Positions 8,041-17,185 of a stretch of DNA of 64,000 nt are shown here, in pieces. The notes below the pieces were generated by a model, which saw nothing but the letters and a program-made list of their open reading frames with translations, was not told where the DNA came from and ran no database searches. Origin of the DNA: Myxococcota bacterium (lineage in GTDB: Bacteria > Myxococcota > UBA727 > JAHDBA01); assembly GCA_020630615.1 (NCBI GenBank), contig JAHDBA010000014.1, forward strand, positions 1 to 64,000, written 5' to 3'. The translations under genes and the position numbers were made by a program. Numbering within the stretch: the stretch's first letter is position 1; each line of letters starts with the position of its first letter.

Positions 8041-10860
8041 TTAAGAAGTTCGATACTTCCTTCGCCGGTAAGCCAAAGCGATTAAGGCCATGAAGCCCAA
8101 GGGCGTCACTTCAACATGACTGCAATCCGCGAGCCAAATTGACGAGCCCGCAAGTTCCAGTACATCTCGATCCGTGGGGTCAAGCTCTGCAGAGTCTCCA
8201 TCGGGCTCAAAGAAGCCATTTCCATTTGCATCTTCTTCTCCGTCCGTGAATCCATCGCCATCAGTATCTGCGTTCAATGGGTTCGTACGCGTATCGTATG
8301 GTGCACTTGAAGATCCACCTGTCGGGTATTCCGCCTGAACCTCAATACCATCTTCTAAACCATCATCATCGGTATCGGGATCACGAGGATTGGTTTCACC
8401 GGGTGACCATGCTGTTGAGCCATCGTTGTTTTCACCATAATCCGCTTGATCTCGACAAACACCTGCAACCAATCGACCATAACCGTCACACAAACCATCA
8501 CCATCGGTGTCGGGGTTTGAAGGGTCGCTCTCCTGCAGTACTCCGTTTTCGGGTAGTTCATCAAACGAGCTTGGGTTCGCATCTCCGAGCTGACCATCAT
8601 TATTGAGGTCTTCACCACCCACACATGAAAGTCCGACATACGAGGTCGGTACACCATCACAGAGTCCATCTCCATCGGTATCGGGGTTGGTTGGGTCGGT
8701 TGTGATCCCTCCTGAGCCTCCAGGGGCACCACCCAACACCTCAATACCATCATCACGACCATCACCATCCGTGTCTGGATTTAGAGGGTCACTTTCACCC
8801 TCTGAGAAGCCGTTTCCATCACGGTCTTCTCCACCTTCACATTCGGGGAGATTGCTACTCGGCCCATCGCACAATCCATCACCATCTGTGTCTGGGTCTG
8901 TCGCACTTGTTTCACCCTCATCGTGTTGACCATTGTTGTTTTGATCTTCACCGCCAATGCAGGGCAAGTTCACCCCTATAGGGATATTTGGGTTTAGACC
9001 GTCGCAAAGTCCATCACCGTCGGAGTCTGGGTTATTCGGGTCGGTCTCACCGGGGTCAACAATGCCGTTTCCATTCGGGTCTTCAACCGAATCGGGGATC
9101 CCATCACAATCGGAATCACCAGGGCAAGGTTGGCTCGGTCCAACACCTTCATTGATGGTTGGGTCACTTTCACCATTGTCCACAACACCATTGCCATTCA
9201 AATCTTCAGGAATGTAATTGAGAGCTTCATCACACACGACTGCAACACCACCATCACCGTCCACGTTGGCAGAGTCGTAGAATCCATCGCAGCGACCATC
9301 GCCATCGGAATCAGGGTTAAGCGGATCTGTCATCGACCCGATATCACCTGGGTGGGTATTTTCAGGTGAATAGTTCCCATCAAGAAGCTCGTCACCGTCC
9401 GAGAGCCCGTCATCATCAGTATCAATGTCATTCGGGTTTGTTTCATTGTCTTCACGAATACCGTTTGCATTGGAGTCTTCACCACCATTGGGACCAAGTT
9501 CACAGGACGATCCTGAAGGTCGAGTTGGTCCGTCGCAAATCCCATCACCATCGGTATCCGGGTCTTTTGGATCGGTAGGATTGTTACGTGCTGCACCCGG
9601 GTTGCCACCATAGTATTCAATTCCATCCGGGATGCCATCGCCATCGGTGTCTGGGTTGAGGTAATCACCAATATCGTTCGGATCGTTGGGGTCGTACCCA
9701 TTGAGATTCGGATCCTCCAAAATTGTGGGGATACCATCGTTATCATCATCAAAGTCCGAGACTTCAATCACCATCAATGCGTGTGCAACAAAATCTGCAC
9801 CACTGCGCACACCAACGCGCATATTATTGAGGGTGCTCGACAACGGTAAACCGATAATCCCTAAATCAAAAGTATCAATATCGACCCCATTCGTCAGAGA
9901 GGGGGACGCGATGACATTGTCAAAACTTGAAATTGTTTCATCGAACGCTCGACCACGTGGATTTGCAGAGTTTTCAACATAATTTATTGATGCTCCACTC
10001 TCGCACGCACCTTGACAAAGACCCAAATAGTCATGACTGCTACAAGGGTGCAAAGTACACGTGCTACCCGGGTATTCTTCATCGCCTTCTAAAGCAACAA
10101 ATGAGAGTTTTCCTCCCGCACTGGTAAAACGAAAAGGTTCCAATGTCGCTATGGACTGCATGGTCGAGTTGCTCGATGCGTAACGCATACCGCGATAAAC
10201 TTGAATCTGCCTTGGCCGTAAATCGTTGTTGTTCACGTAAATCAAAAGCAAGGTCCACGCGCCAGCAAACTCATGATTACGAGCAAGCCCAGAATCATCC
10301 AAATATGTCGCAGAGGTGTCAACGCTCAGATTTGAGAGTGTATATCGGCCCGCAAGATTGTTGTTTAGTTGATTGCGCAAGAGTGAAGTGACATTCGCTT
10401 CACAAGACCAATACGCAAAGTCCGCTGCCTTCCCTGCTGCATCGCCAGTCGTGATGCAGTCCAAAGAGTTTGCATTCAATGTCGTGAGAGCATTGGTTGG
10501 TAACTTAAAATCAACTTGAGTGTCTGGGGCATTGCCCGAGCCCATCCACATCAAACGCGCATCGTAAAGGTCGATATCGCTTGGTAGGTTCTGTAATGTG
10601 ACACCACCTTCGCTCAATATCGTTCCGGATGAATCCACCATTGAAGTTCCAATAAGCGCATGGCGGTACGGTCCGATCAGTGACCCCGGAATAACATTTG
10701 CAACACCGGCCGGTGGTGCAGGCGTCACGTTTTGCAAAGGGATCCCATCGTTCGAATTCGGCGTTGAATCCGAAATTTGCGCGCGAAGAGGCACGCCCCC
10801 CAAACTCAAAAGCATGGGTATTAAAACACCGAGCGTACTCTGCCTTCTAGTTATTTTCAT
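8041..10860 (-). CDS. Secreted TSP3-repeat surface protein with MYXO-CTERM-like tail
   Basis: Predicted exported cell-surface protein of about 939 residues. The open frame extends upstream, but the ATG at 10860 has a strong SD (GGAGGG, five-base spacing) and begins a clear signal peptide (MKITRRQSTLGVLIPMLLSL ending in LRAQ). Residues about 40-370 form an unassigned N-terminal domain. Then come about a dozen TSP3-type calcium-binding motifs (NPDTDGDGLCDG, DPDTDGDGICDG, DIDTDDDGLSDG and variants), several with an added Cys in LCDG paired with a later C-x-GGED Cys. The C-terminus (ADCSHVEV, a short hydrophobic stretch, then RRRKYRTS) resembles the MYXO-CTERM sorting signal. The start lies inside the 3' end of the OmpA gene, a 14-base overlap, so translation of the two is probably coupled. 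A terminator follows the stop. Confidence 0.85.
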   Translation of the reverse strand: MKITRRQSTLGVLIPMLLSLGGVPLRAQISDSTPNSNDGIPLQNVTPAPPAGVANVIPGSLIGPYRHALIGTSMVDSSGTILSEGGVTLQNLPSDIDLYDARLMWMGSGNAPDTQVDFKLPTNALTTLNANSLDCITTGDAAGKAADFAYWSCEANVTSLLRNQLNNNLAGRYTLSNLSVDTSATYLDDSGLARNHEFAGAWTLLLIYVNNNDLRPRQIQVYRGMRYASSNSTMQSIATLEPFRFTSAGGKLSFVALEGDEEYPGSTCTLHPCSSHDYLGLCQGACESGASINYVENSANPRGRAFDETISSFDNVIASPSLTNGVDIDTFDLGIIGLPLSSTLNNMRVGVRSGADFVAHALMVIEVSDFDDDNDGIPTILEDPNLNGYDPNDPNDIGDYLNPDTDGDGIPDGIEYYGGNPGAARNNPTDPKDPDTDGDGICDGPTRPSGSSCELGPNGGEDSNANGIREDNETNPNDIDTDDDGLSDGDELLDGNYSPENTHPGDIGSMTDPLNPDSDGDGRCDGFYDSANVDGDGGVAVVCDEALNYIPEDLNGNGVVDNGESDPTINEGVGPSQPCPGDSDCDGIPDSVEDPNGNGIVDPGETDPNNPDSDGDGLCDGLNPNIPIGVNLPCIGGEDQNNNGQHDEGETSATDPDTDGDGLCDGPSSNLPECEGGEDRDGNGFSEGESDPLNPDTDGDGRDDGIEVLGGAPGGSGGITTDPTNPDTDGDGLCDGVPTSYVGLSCVGGEDLNNDGQLGDANPSSFDELPENGVLQESDPSNPDTDGDGLCDGYGRLVAGVCRDQADYGENNDGSTAWSPGETNPRDPDTDDDGLEDGIEVQAEYPTGGSSSAPYDTRTNPLNADTDGDGFTDGEEDANGNGFFEPDGDSAELDPTDRDVLELAGSSIWLADCSHVEVTPLGFMALIALAYRRRKYRTS

Positions 10861-12661
10861 CGGAACCCTCCGGAAGCTCTTCATAATCCAATTTCTTTGA
10901 TTCAGTTTCAGTCTCTGGCTGCGCATCTACGCTTGTGGTGTCTTGTACACCTGTAGAGTTCCCCAAGATTCGGAATTCAACACGACGGTTGCGTGCCTTG
11001 CCCTCTTCGCTACGATTGTCGGCAATTGGTTGAGACTCACCGAAACCTTTCGCTTCTAAGCGATCACGTTCTACTCCTGCCTCAATCAGATAGGTTCGCA
11101 CTGAACGTGAACGTCGATCTGAAAGATTCAGATTGTATTGTTCCGAACCGTCAGCGTCCGTATGCCCTTCTACACGTACCGCATCAATCTCTGAATGCTC
11201 TTTAATTACACGTGCAACATTGTCGAGCAGCGGGTAGCTCCTCGGTAAAATTCGGTCGGAGTCATAGGCGAAATGCACACGTTCCAAAATTTCAATTTGT
11301 CCACGCTTCAAGCGTACGAGTACTTTATCGCCGTCCGGACAACCATCCTCATCTTCGTTGTCGTTGTAGTTCTCTGGGTCATTTGGACATGCATCATCAA
11401 CATCCAGAATCTTGTCATTATCGTTATCAACATCAGGACACCCATCCGCATCCTCCCAACGATCGCGATCTTCCGCTTCATCCGGGCAGCCATCGTCGAT
11501 ATCAAGAATCCCATCACCATCATTATCAACGTCAGGGCACCCATCATCATCTTCAAAGCCATCACGATCTTCGGGCGCATCCGGGCACTCATCATCAACA
11601 TCAAAGATACCATCACCATCACGATCACTCGGTTCGTCATCAACAATCTCTTCTTCGGGCTCCTCTTCGAGTACCTCTTCTTCTGGGTGTCGATAATAGC
11701 CAAGACCCGCAAAGACACGAAAGTCCGGGGTACCATAATCAGGAAAAAGCCCGGTACCCCCACCAATAAAGAACCCAACCGGCCCTGCGAAAAACTTAAG
11801 TCCAAGGTCAACTTCAGCTGGAACCTGGGTTTGACTGGAGAAAAAATCTTGAGTATCGTTTTCGATTGCCCACTTTCCATAGGCATCGATGGTCGCATAC
11901 GCCACGCGTGGCTTGAAAGCGAATTCAGTTGCCAGCGCGTAAGTTAACTCATGGCCAATTCGTAGATCACCCAAATTGTTGGGTTGGCGAATCAAATACC
12001 CGACATCCCCGGCGATCCGAAACCATTTGGACCCATAACCAAGGTTGATTGCAGGCGCGATATTCGGCATCGCATCACCACCAAAGGTCTCTCCGACCTC
12101 CCCCATGAGCTGAGCACTTGGGAACTCCGCCCACACACGGATATGCCCCAAAAAACCCTCTTCCAGATTGGGACTAATTCGAAGCTTCAACATCGCTCGT
12201 ACATCATCCCAAATAAAATCATCTACACCCTGCGCTTCAACTTCTGCAGGAAAACTCCCACAGCGCAAGAGCGAATTGGGGAAAGCTGGCCCTTTTGCAT
12301 AGGTAAAAGGCATATCTAAACCCAGCTCAACCCAATCAAAAAGACCCAAACTCAAACCAAGATTGGCCGTTGCTTGGTGTTCAATGATCTTGTGCTGAAT
12401 CTGTCCAAGCCCATCACGGCTTCGACATACCAATGAATCGTGACCATACGAACCCATTAACCATGCCGACGGCTTAAGATGCGGCAAAACAGTAGACGAT
12501 GGGGTGACCCAGAAGTTATTGGGGCCCGGCGCAGTTTGAAAGTGTTCCACACCAACAGCATTTGCAGACAGTGCAAGCGACATTATCCCGAAGGTCGCTA
12601 GCATTTGTCGTGTTCGACCTTGAATCTGCGTACACATTTTTTTTCTATTCCATTTCAACAT
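10847..12661 (-). CDS. OmpA-family outer-membrane protein with TSP3 linker
   Basis: Outer-membrane protein of about 604 residues. The ATG at 12661 has GAGG six bases upstream; a shorter start at 12637 (MCTQIQG) would also leave a good signal peptide ending SANA. Residues about 35-330 look like a beta-barrel. Residues about 350-450 are acidic TSP3 repeats (DRDGDGIFDVDDECPD, DNDGDGILDIDDGCPD, DNDNDKILDVDDACPN). The C-terminal 120 residues are an OmpA peptidoglycan-binding domain (VEGHTDADGSEQYN, LSDRRSRSVRTYL, NRRVEFRI), which would hold the outer membrane to the cell wall. The architecture barrel-TSP3-OmpA is common in Deltaproteobacteria. The SD and start of the next gene, a TSP3 surface protein, lie inside its last codons, which suggests the two products work at the same surface. 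Confidence 0.92.
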   Translation of the reverse strand: MLKWNRKKMCTQIQGRTRQMLATFGIMSLALSANAVGVEHFQTAPGPNNFWVTPSSTVLPHLKPSAWLMGSYGHDSLVCRSRDGLGQIQHKIIEHQATANLGLSLGLFDWVELGLDMPFTYAKGPAFPNSLLRCGSFPAEVEAQGVDDFIWDDVRAMLKLRISPNLEEGFLGHIRVWAEFPSAQLMGEVGETFGGDAMPNIAPAINLGYGSKWFRIAGDVGYLIRQPNNLGDLRIGHELTYALATEFAFKPRVAYATIDAYGKWAIENDTQDFFSSQTQVPAEVDLGLKFFAGPVGFFIGGGTGLFPDYGTPDFRVFAGLGYYRHPEEEVLEEEPEEEIVDDEPSDRDGDGIFDVDDECPDAPEDRDGFEDDDGCPDVDNDGDGILDIDDGCPDEAEDRDRWEDADGCPDVDNDNDKILDVDDACPNDPENYNDNEDEDGCPDGDKVLVRLKRGQIEILERVHFAYDSDRILPRSYPLLDNVARVIKEHSEIDAVRVEGHTDADGSEQYNLNLSDRRSRSVRTYLIEAGVERDRLEAKGFGESQPIADNRSEEGKARNRRVEFRILGNSTGVQDTTSVDAQPETETESKKLDYEELPEGSDENN

Positions 12662-12878
12662 CAACAACCTCAAAAACGTTGAAGCAACACCTTAGTGAAG
12701 CAGAGTGCCAGCCTTGAAGCAACTTATTGTCACTTTTCAGCGCTCGAATTCAGTTTTCCGAGCTTTGACTCGGTGTGGAGCGTCAAATCCTATCACAACC
12801 TGGAGTGTTCTAAAGTGAGATAGCTTTTCGTTGAGCTCGATTCTTTAGCATGAGCTGTGCCATTCTGGAGATATGGGC

Positions 12879-14414
12879 ATGGACATTAAGCTTTCAACCA
12901 AATTAAGTCAAAACTTGGTGATGACGCCACAGCTGCAGCAGGCAATCAAGTTGTTGACCTTAAATCACATGGAGCTCAACGATGCCATCCAGAAAGAGAT
13001 GGTTGAAAACCCTGTGCTTGAAGAGTTTGAGCAACTTGAGGGTTTTGCCGGCGATCGTGAATACGATGGAGGCCGAGAAATCAGCTTGGACTCTCCGCAA
13101 ACAGGTTCAGGGGAGGCAAGTAACGACGCAATTATGGGTGCTGTGACGAAGGATGTTGAATTGACTCGCAATGACAACGCACAAAGTAAAGAAATCGATT
13201 GGGAGTCCTACCTCGACAGTTTTGCCTACCGGCCCCCGACCATGAGTTCGAGTGTGGGGAGCCTCAGCAACGACCTCCCGGGCTACGATCAAACACTAAC
13301 CCGCGCAGAATCGCTTGAAGAACATCTCATTTGGCAACTTCATATGAGTGAATCGAATGCTCAAGAAGTTGAAGTGGGCGAACGACTCATTGGCCAACTT
13401 GGTGACGATGCTTTTCTTGATTTGAATGATTATCAAAATGGTTTCACAGAGTTCATCGAAGAGCTTCACAGAAAATACGAATGGTCTTACGATATAGTTA
13501 ATGCCGTGCGACAACGTATCCAAGCTTTTGATCCAATCGGCTGTGCAAGTATTGACTTGCAAGATTGTTTGCTCTTTCAACTGCAAGGTCTGGCCATTCC
13601 AGAAAGCGAGACGCTCCGTAAAATATTAGAAGAACACTTCGAAGCACTTCACCACAAGAAATACAAAGAGGTCGCAAAAGCACTTGGTTTGAAAATTAGC
13701 GAACTCGGCGAACTTCTTAAAAAGCTCGAGTTACTTGAACCTCGACCAGCGCGCAACTTTTTGCCGCAAGGAATTTCGGAAACACAACATCAAATCACCC
13801 CGGATGTTTATGTCATCGAAGTGAATGGAGAGCTCGAAATACGTGTCAATGATGACGGGCTCCCCAGTCTTAAGATTTCTCCATTTTATATGAAGCAAAT
13901 GCAAGATAAGAATGTCAGCAAAGACTCAAGGGCGTACCTTAAAGACCGTGTGAAATCTGCGAGCTGGCTAATTCGTAGTGTTCATCAACGTCAACGCACG
14001 GTGTATCTTGTCACTGAGGCTCTCTTAAAAGTTCAGAAGGATTGGTTTGAAAATGAAGGGGAGCTTGTCCCCCTAACGCTTCGCCAGGTTGCCGATGAAA
14101 TTGAAATGCATGAGTCCACGATTTCTCGTGTGACCACTCGAAAGTATCTGCATTGCCCTCGAGGCATCTTTGAGTTGAAGTATTTCTTCAACTCGTCCAT
14201 TCAGACACAAGACGGCAGTGAAATCGCGAGTGAGGCGGTGAAAGATGCTTTACGTAGTTTGATCGCGAACGAAAACCCAAAGAAACCCTATTCGGACTCC
14301 AAGCTCGTGACGCTACTCGCAGAGAAGAACTTTAAGGTTGCTCGTCGCACTGTCGCGAAATATCGCGAAGGCATGGGCTTTGAAAGCTCGTCCAAACGTA
14401 AAAACGTTTTTTAG
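12879..14414 (+). CDS. rpoN: RNA polymerase sigma-54 factor RpoN
   Basis: Sigma-54, which directs RNA polymerase to -24/-12 promoters and needs AAA+ activators. The glutamine-rich region I is at the very start (MDIKLSTKLSQNLVMTPQLQ QAIKLL), the core-binding domain fills the middle, an HTH is near residue 400 (ADEIEMHESTISRVTTRKYL), and the C-terminal RpoN box is ARRTVAKYREGMGF. Length about 511 is normal. I chose the ATG at 12879, eight bases after GGAG; an in-frame ATG at 12873 is only two bases from that SD. The hpf gene that commonly follows rpoN in Proteobacteria is here about 4.5 kb away beyond three opposite-strand genes. Confidence 0.97.
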   Translation: MDIKLSTKLSQNLVMTPQLQQAIKLLTLNHMELNDAIQKEMVENPVLEEFEQLEGFAGDREYDGGREISLDSPQTGSGEASNDAIMGAVTKDVELTRNDNAQSKEIDWESYLDSFAYRPPTMSSSVGSLSNDLPGYDQTLTRAESLEEHLIWQLHMSESNAQEVEVGERLIGQLGDDAFLDLNDYQNGFTEFIEELHRKYEWSYDIVNAVRQRIQAFDPIGCASIDLQDCLLFQLQGLAIPESETLRKILEEHFEALHHKKYKEVAKALGLKISELGELLKKLELLEPRPARNFLPQGISETQHQITPDVYVIEVNGELEIRVNDDGLPSLKISPFYMKQMQDKNVSKDSRAYLKDRVKSASWLIRSVHQRQRTVYLVTEALLKVQKDWFENEGELVPLTLRQVADEIEMHESTISRVTTRKYLHCPRGIFELKYFFNSSIQTQDGSEIASEAVKDALRSLIANENPKKPYSDSKLVTLLAEKNFKVARRTVAKYREGMGFESSSKRKNVF

Positions 14415-14432
14415 AGCTGATACATCTTAAAA

Positions 14433-15884
14433 TTAACGATGCCCTTGGCTCGCCTTTTCAACCCAGGATGCCACCCGAAGTGTAAGCGCATCATCCCCCG
14501 GCGCACCAGCGATCTGAATGCCAATGGGTAAACCTGTCGAGCTACGCTTCCATGGAACAACCGTGGCTGGCATTTCCAAAACATTGTAAATCCCGCAGTA
14601 GGTGAATCCAAAGAACTCAAGCATTGTTGGAAAACCAATCTTTGGAGGAATACGAGGCCAACTGGGTGCAATGATCACCGCCCGCTTGGTTAATCGCTCA
14701 CGCATCAATTCCACAAGCTCTTCACGCATGGCCACGTATTCCGAGCGGTCTACGGTCTTGCGGTCGAGCATCGATTCATAGGTGGCCAAGGCTAGGCTTG
14801 GGAAAATATGCGGTGAACGTCCCAGACAAAAATCAAGCCATGCACGTTTAAGGTTGATGGGTTCGCCATCTCCAAGTCTTTGATCGTAACGAAATGAACC
14901 TGCATTTTTGAGTGCAGCGACATAGATCTTAAAACTATGCTCAAAGTTTGGAGGTCGCCAATAGGTTATTTTCGCACCCAATTTTTTGAGTGCATCCAAT
15001 GTCTCTTGGATCACAAGACGCACTTCACGATCGGGTGAGAGTGTTCCAAGATCGTCATACCAATACACTTCAAGATCGGAGGGCTGAAGCGCTTCATCGA
15101 CACCTTGCCATTCTGCGCCTTGAGTATTGAGATCCCAACCATCATCACCAACCAAGAGAGGCATCAATGCCTCAATGTCTTCAACATAACGTGCAAGAGG
15201 ACCCACAACTTTAAATTGCTTTAATAAACTCGCTTCGGGTTTCGCCCCCCACGCCCCCCTCTCAGAGATCAAACCACCCGAGGGTTTATGTCCAACCACA
15301 CCACAGAAATTGGCAGGATTACGAATTGACCCTCCAATATCACCACCAATACCAACCGGCGAAACCCCGGAACCCACGAGCGCTGCTTCTCCACCCGATG
15401 AACCACCAGGTGTCCGCTCCTTGTCAAAGGGATTGTAGGTTCGACCATAAAGCTTATTGTCGGTGTCGTACCAAAGTAAAGCCTCCGGTACATTTGTGGT
15501 ACCCATAACAATGAAACCGGCATCACGCATGCGATGAACAACTTCAGCGTCCGTGTTGTTACGAGAGTTCTTACGTTTCACCAATCCCGCAGAGTTCGTT
15601 AAACCCGAAACCGACAGGTTGTCTTTAATGGAACAGGGCACCCCGAAGAAAGGCTTCCGCTCAAAGTCAACACCCCCATTGGCATGTTCTTCATCCATTG
15701 CATGTGCGACTTGGCGAGCACGCTCAAAATCATACTGAATCAATGCATTTATATTTTTATGCGTTTTCTCGTGCCGAACAATAAAGGCGTCAATCAAGTC
15801 GATGCACTTCCAACTGCTATTCTGAACCCCGTCTGCGAGTTCTTTGAGTGTTGCGCTTTCATAAACATCGTTTAAAGAATCCAA
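14433..15884 (-). CDS. Amidase (amidase signature family, GatA/FAAH-like)
   Basis: Cytoplasmic amidase-signature hydrolase of 483 residues. The Ser-cisSer-Lys triad is readable: Lys in GVPCSIKDNLS, the Gly/Ser-rich stretch TPGGSSGGEAALVGSG, and the nucleophile segment GGDIGGSIRNPANFCG. It cleaves carboxylic amides; substrates in this family range from Glu-tRNA(Gln) (GatA) to fatty acid amides and amino-acid amides. No gatB or gatC is next to it, and the C-terminal half (VVPWKRSSTGLPIGIQIAG) reads like a generic or FAAH-type amidase, so tRNA amidation is unlikely. It ends 18 bases from the rpoN stop, tail to tail, with no terminator seen between them. Confidence 0.88.
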   Translation of the reverse strand: MDSLNDVYESATLKELADGVQNSSWKCIDLIDAFIVRHEKTHKNINALIQYDFERARQVAHAMDEEHANGGVDFERKPFFGVPCSIKDNLSVSGLTNSAGLVKRKNSRNNTDAEVVHRMRDAGFIVMGTTNVPEALLWYDTDNKLYGRTYNPFDKERTPGGSSGGEAALVGSGVSPVGIGGDIGGSIRNPANFCGVVGHKPSGGLISERGAWGAKPEASLLKQFKVVGPLARYVEDIEALMPLLVGDDGWDLNTQGAEWQGVDEALQPSDLEVYWYDDLGTLSPDREVRLVIQETLDALKKLGAKITYWRPPNFEHSFKIYVAALKNAGSFRYDQRLGDGEPINLKRAWLDFCLGRSPHIFPSLALATYESMLDRKTVDRSEYVAMREELVELMRERLTKRAVIIAPSWPRIPPKIGFPTMLEFFGFTYCGIYNVLEMPATVVPWKRSSTGLPIGIQIAGAPGDDALTLRVASWVEKASQGHR

Positions 15885-15933
15885 TGTTGCCTTCCTTTAC
15901 AACTTTACTTTTTCTTTGTTCATGCTTTGAAAC

Positions 15934-17169
15934 CTAAGAGACTCGCCGTGGAACAAAGACCCATGCCTTGGGCGTGGAGCGGTGATACTGTGTGATCCAT
16001 TGTCGGGTCGTCAACGCCAAGACCAGGCCAAAACAAAAACCAAAGCTTGGGTTGTACATAATCTCATGCGTGAACATCGATCGAATCACGTAAAGAATCA
16101 GTAGCGAAAAACCAAGCACCCAGGAATCCCCAATGCCTGCAAGACGATGACGCCGCGTCCGTAAACGGCCAAGATAGTTGTACCCTAGGACCAAATAGGC
16201 GATGCCGCCGGTCAAACCGAAGGCACCAAAAAGAAAAGCAAAGAGATTATGCGTGTTGACCTTGAGCCCGTGCCCTCGAACATTCAAGTACTTCGGCAAC
16301 TCACGGTGAAGACGGTCCGGCGAGGCCCCCAAAATTGGATTGCGAATCAACACTTGTAAAGAGGCTAAAATTAACTTACGCCGCAGCTGATCGGACTCAT
16401 CTCGGTCATACGCATCGTTCATTCTTGTTTCGATAACATTGCGAGGTCGTGAGCTTCCATAAATAATCGAGGCACTTCCCAAAGCTAAAACTCCAATCAT
16501 CACAACTCTGCGAAACGATAGACCTGTTGACAAGAGTCCGAAGAGTAAAATTACGCCAACACCAAGCCAACCCGATCGATTCGCAGATGAAAAGATCGTA
16601 TAGACGGTAAAGAGAGAGAGTACGATGAGTAACACGCGCAGGAATTTATGTTTTCGTTCATTTAATATTTGAGCTGTCATTAACAACAAGGCTGGCAATA
16701 CATAAAGCGAGAAGGCATTCTTATTCGCAACACCTTCAAAGGGGTTCACACCATGGGTTGCAACACTCTCGTAGGCAAAGCCGCGAGCACAAATGATGAT
16801 ACTGGAAAACCCTACCCCCAAAATGGTCATCAACAAATCTTCCCGTTTTCGAACACAATGGTAACCCGCGAGAACCATTAGAAAAAAGCAGACACTTTTT
16901 AGAACCGTTCGTGCCATCGCCTTGGGGCTGGCTGCACATGCGGCAATCACAATTACCAAAAATATCGCTGCAGAAAGCGTTAACCGTTTCGGGAACCTTT
17001 CTAAGGGTTTGACAAGAAGTATAGGCAACGACAAAAATGCAAGTGCAACACAAAGGTGCAGCTGAAAACCGAACATGGGTATACGGAGTTGTGGAAAGGC
17101 GGAGGCGGCAATCGAAAGACCGAGGCCAAACCCAACAAAACCTTGGGTTGTCATCTTCGACAAAATCAA
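15934..17169 (-). CDS. O-antigen ligase/polymerase-like membrane protein (Wzy/WaaL family)
   Basis: Polytopic inner-membrane protein of about 411 residues with ten or more hydrophobic segments and a large periplasmic loop around residues 250-310 (NPILGASPDRLHRELPKYLN, then GLKVNTHNLF), the arrangement of O-antigen ligases and polymerases. The loop carries the His and Arg residues typical of the family (H before NLFAFLF). The longest frame starts at a TTG at 17181; I chose the TTG at 17169, six bases after GGAG, while an ATG at 17154 is also possible. It follows the sulfatase gene with a gap of about 16 bases, so the two probably form an envelope-polysaccharide operon. Whether it ligates or polymerises cannot be said; no glycosyltransferases are nearby. 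Confidence 0.8.
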   Translation of the reverse strand: MILSKMTTQGFVGFGLGLSIAASAFPQLRIPMFGFQLHLCVALAFLSLPILLVKPLERFPKRLTLSAAIFLVIVIAACAASPKAMARTVLKSVCFFLMVLAGYHCVRKREDLLMTILGVGFSSIIICARGFAYESVATHGVNPFEGVANKNAFSLYVLPALLLMTAQILNERKHKFLRVLLIVLSLFTVYTIFSSANRSGWLGVGVILLFGLLSTGLSFRRVVMIGVLALGSASIIYGSSRPRNVIETRMNDAYDRDESDQLRRKLILASLQVLIRNPILGASPDRLHRELPKYLNVRGHGLKVNTHNLFAFLFGAFGLTGGIAYLVLGYNYLGRLRTRRHRLAGIGDSWVLGFSLLILYVIRSMFTHEIMYNPSFGFCFGLVLALTTRQWITQYHRSTPKAWVFVPRRVS

Positions 17170-17185
17170 GACCCGCTCCAAACGC

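Noticed and set aside
8277-9767. Open frames on both strands across the TSP3 repeats
   Set aside because: Shadows of DxDGDG repeats in the TSP3 protein; no SD or recognisable domain.
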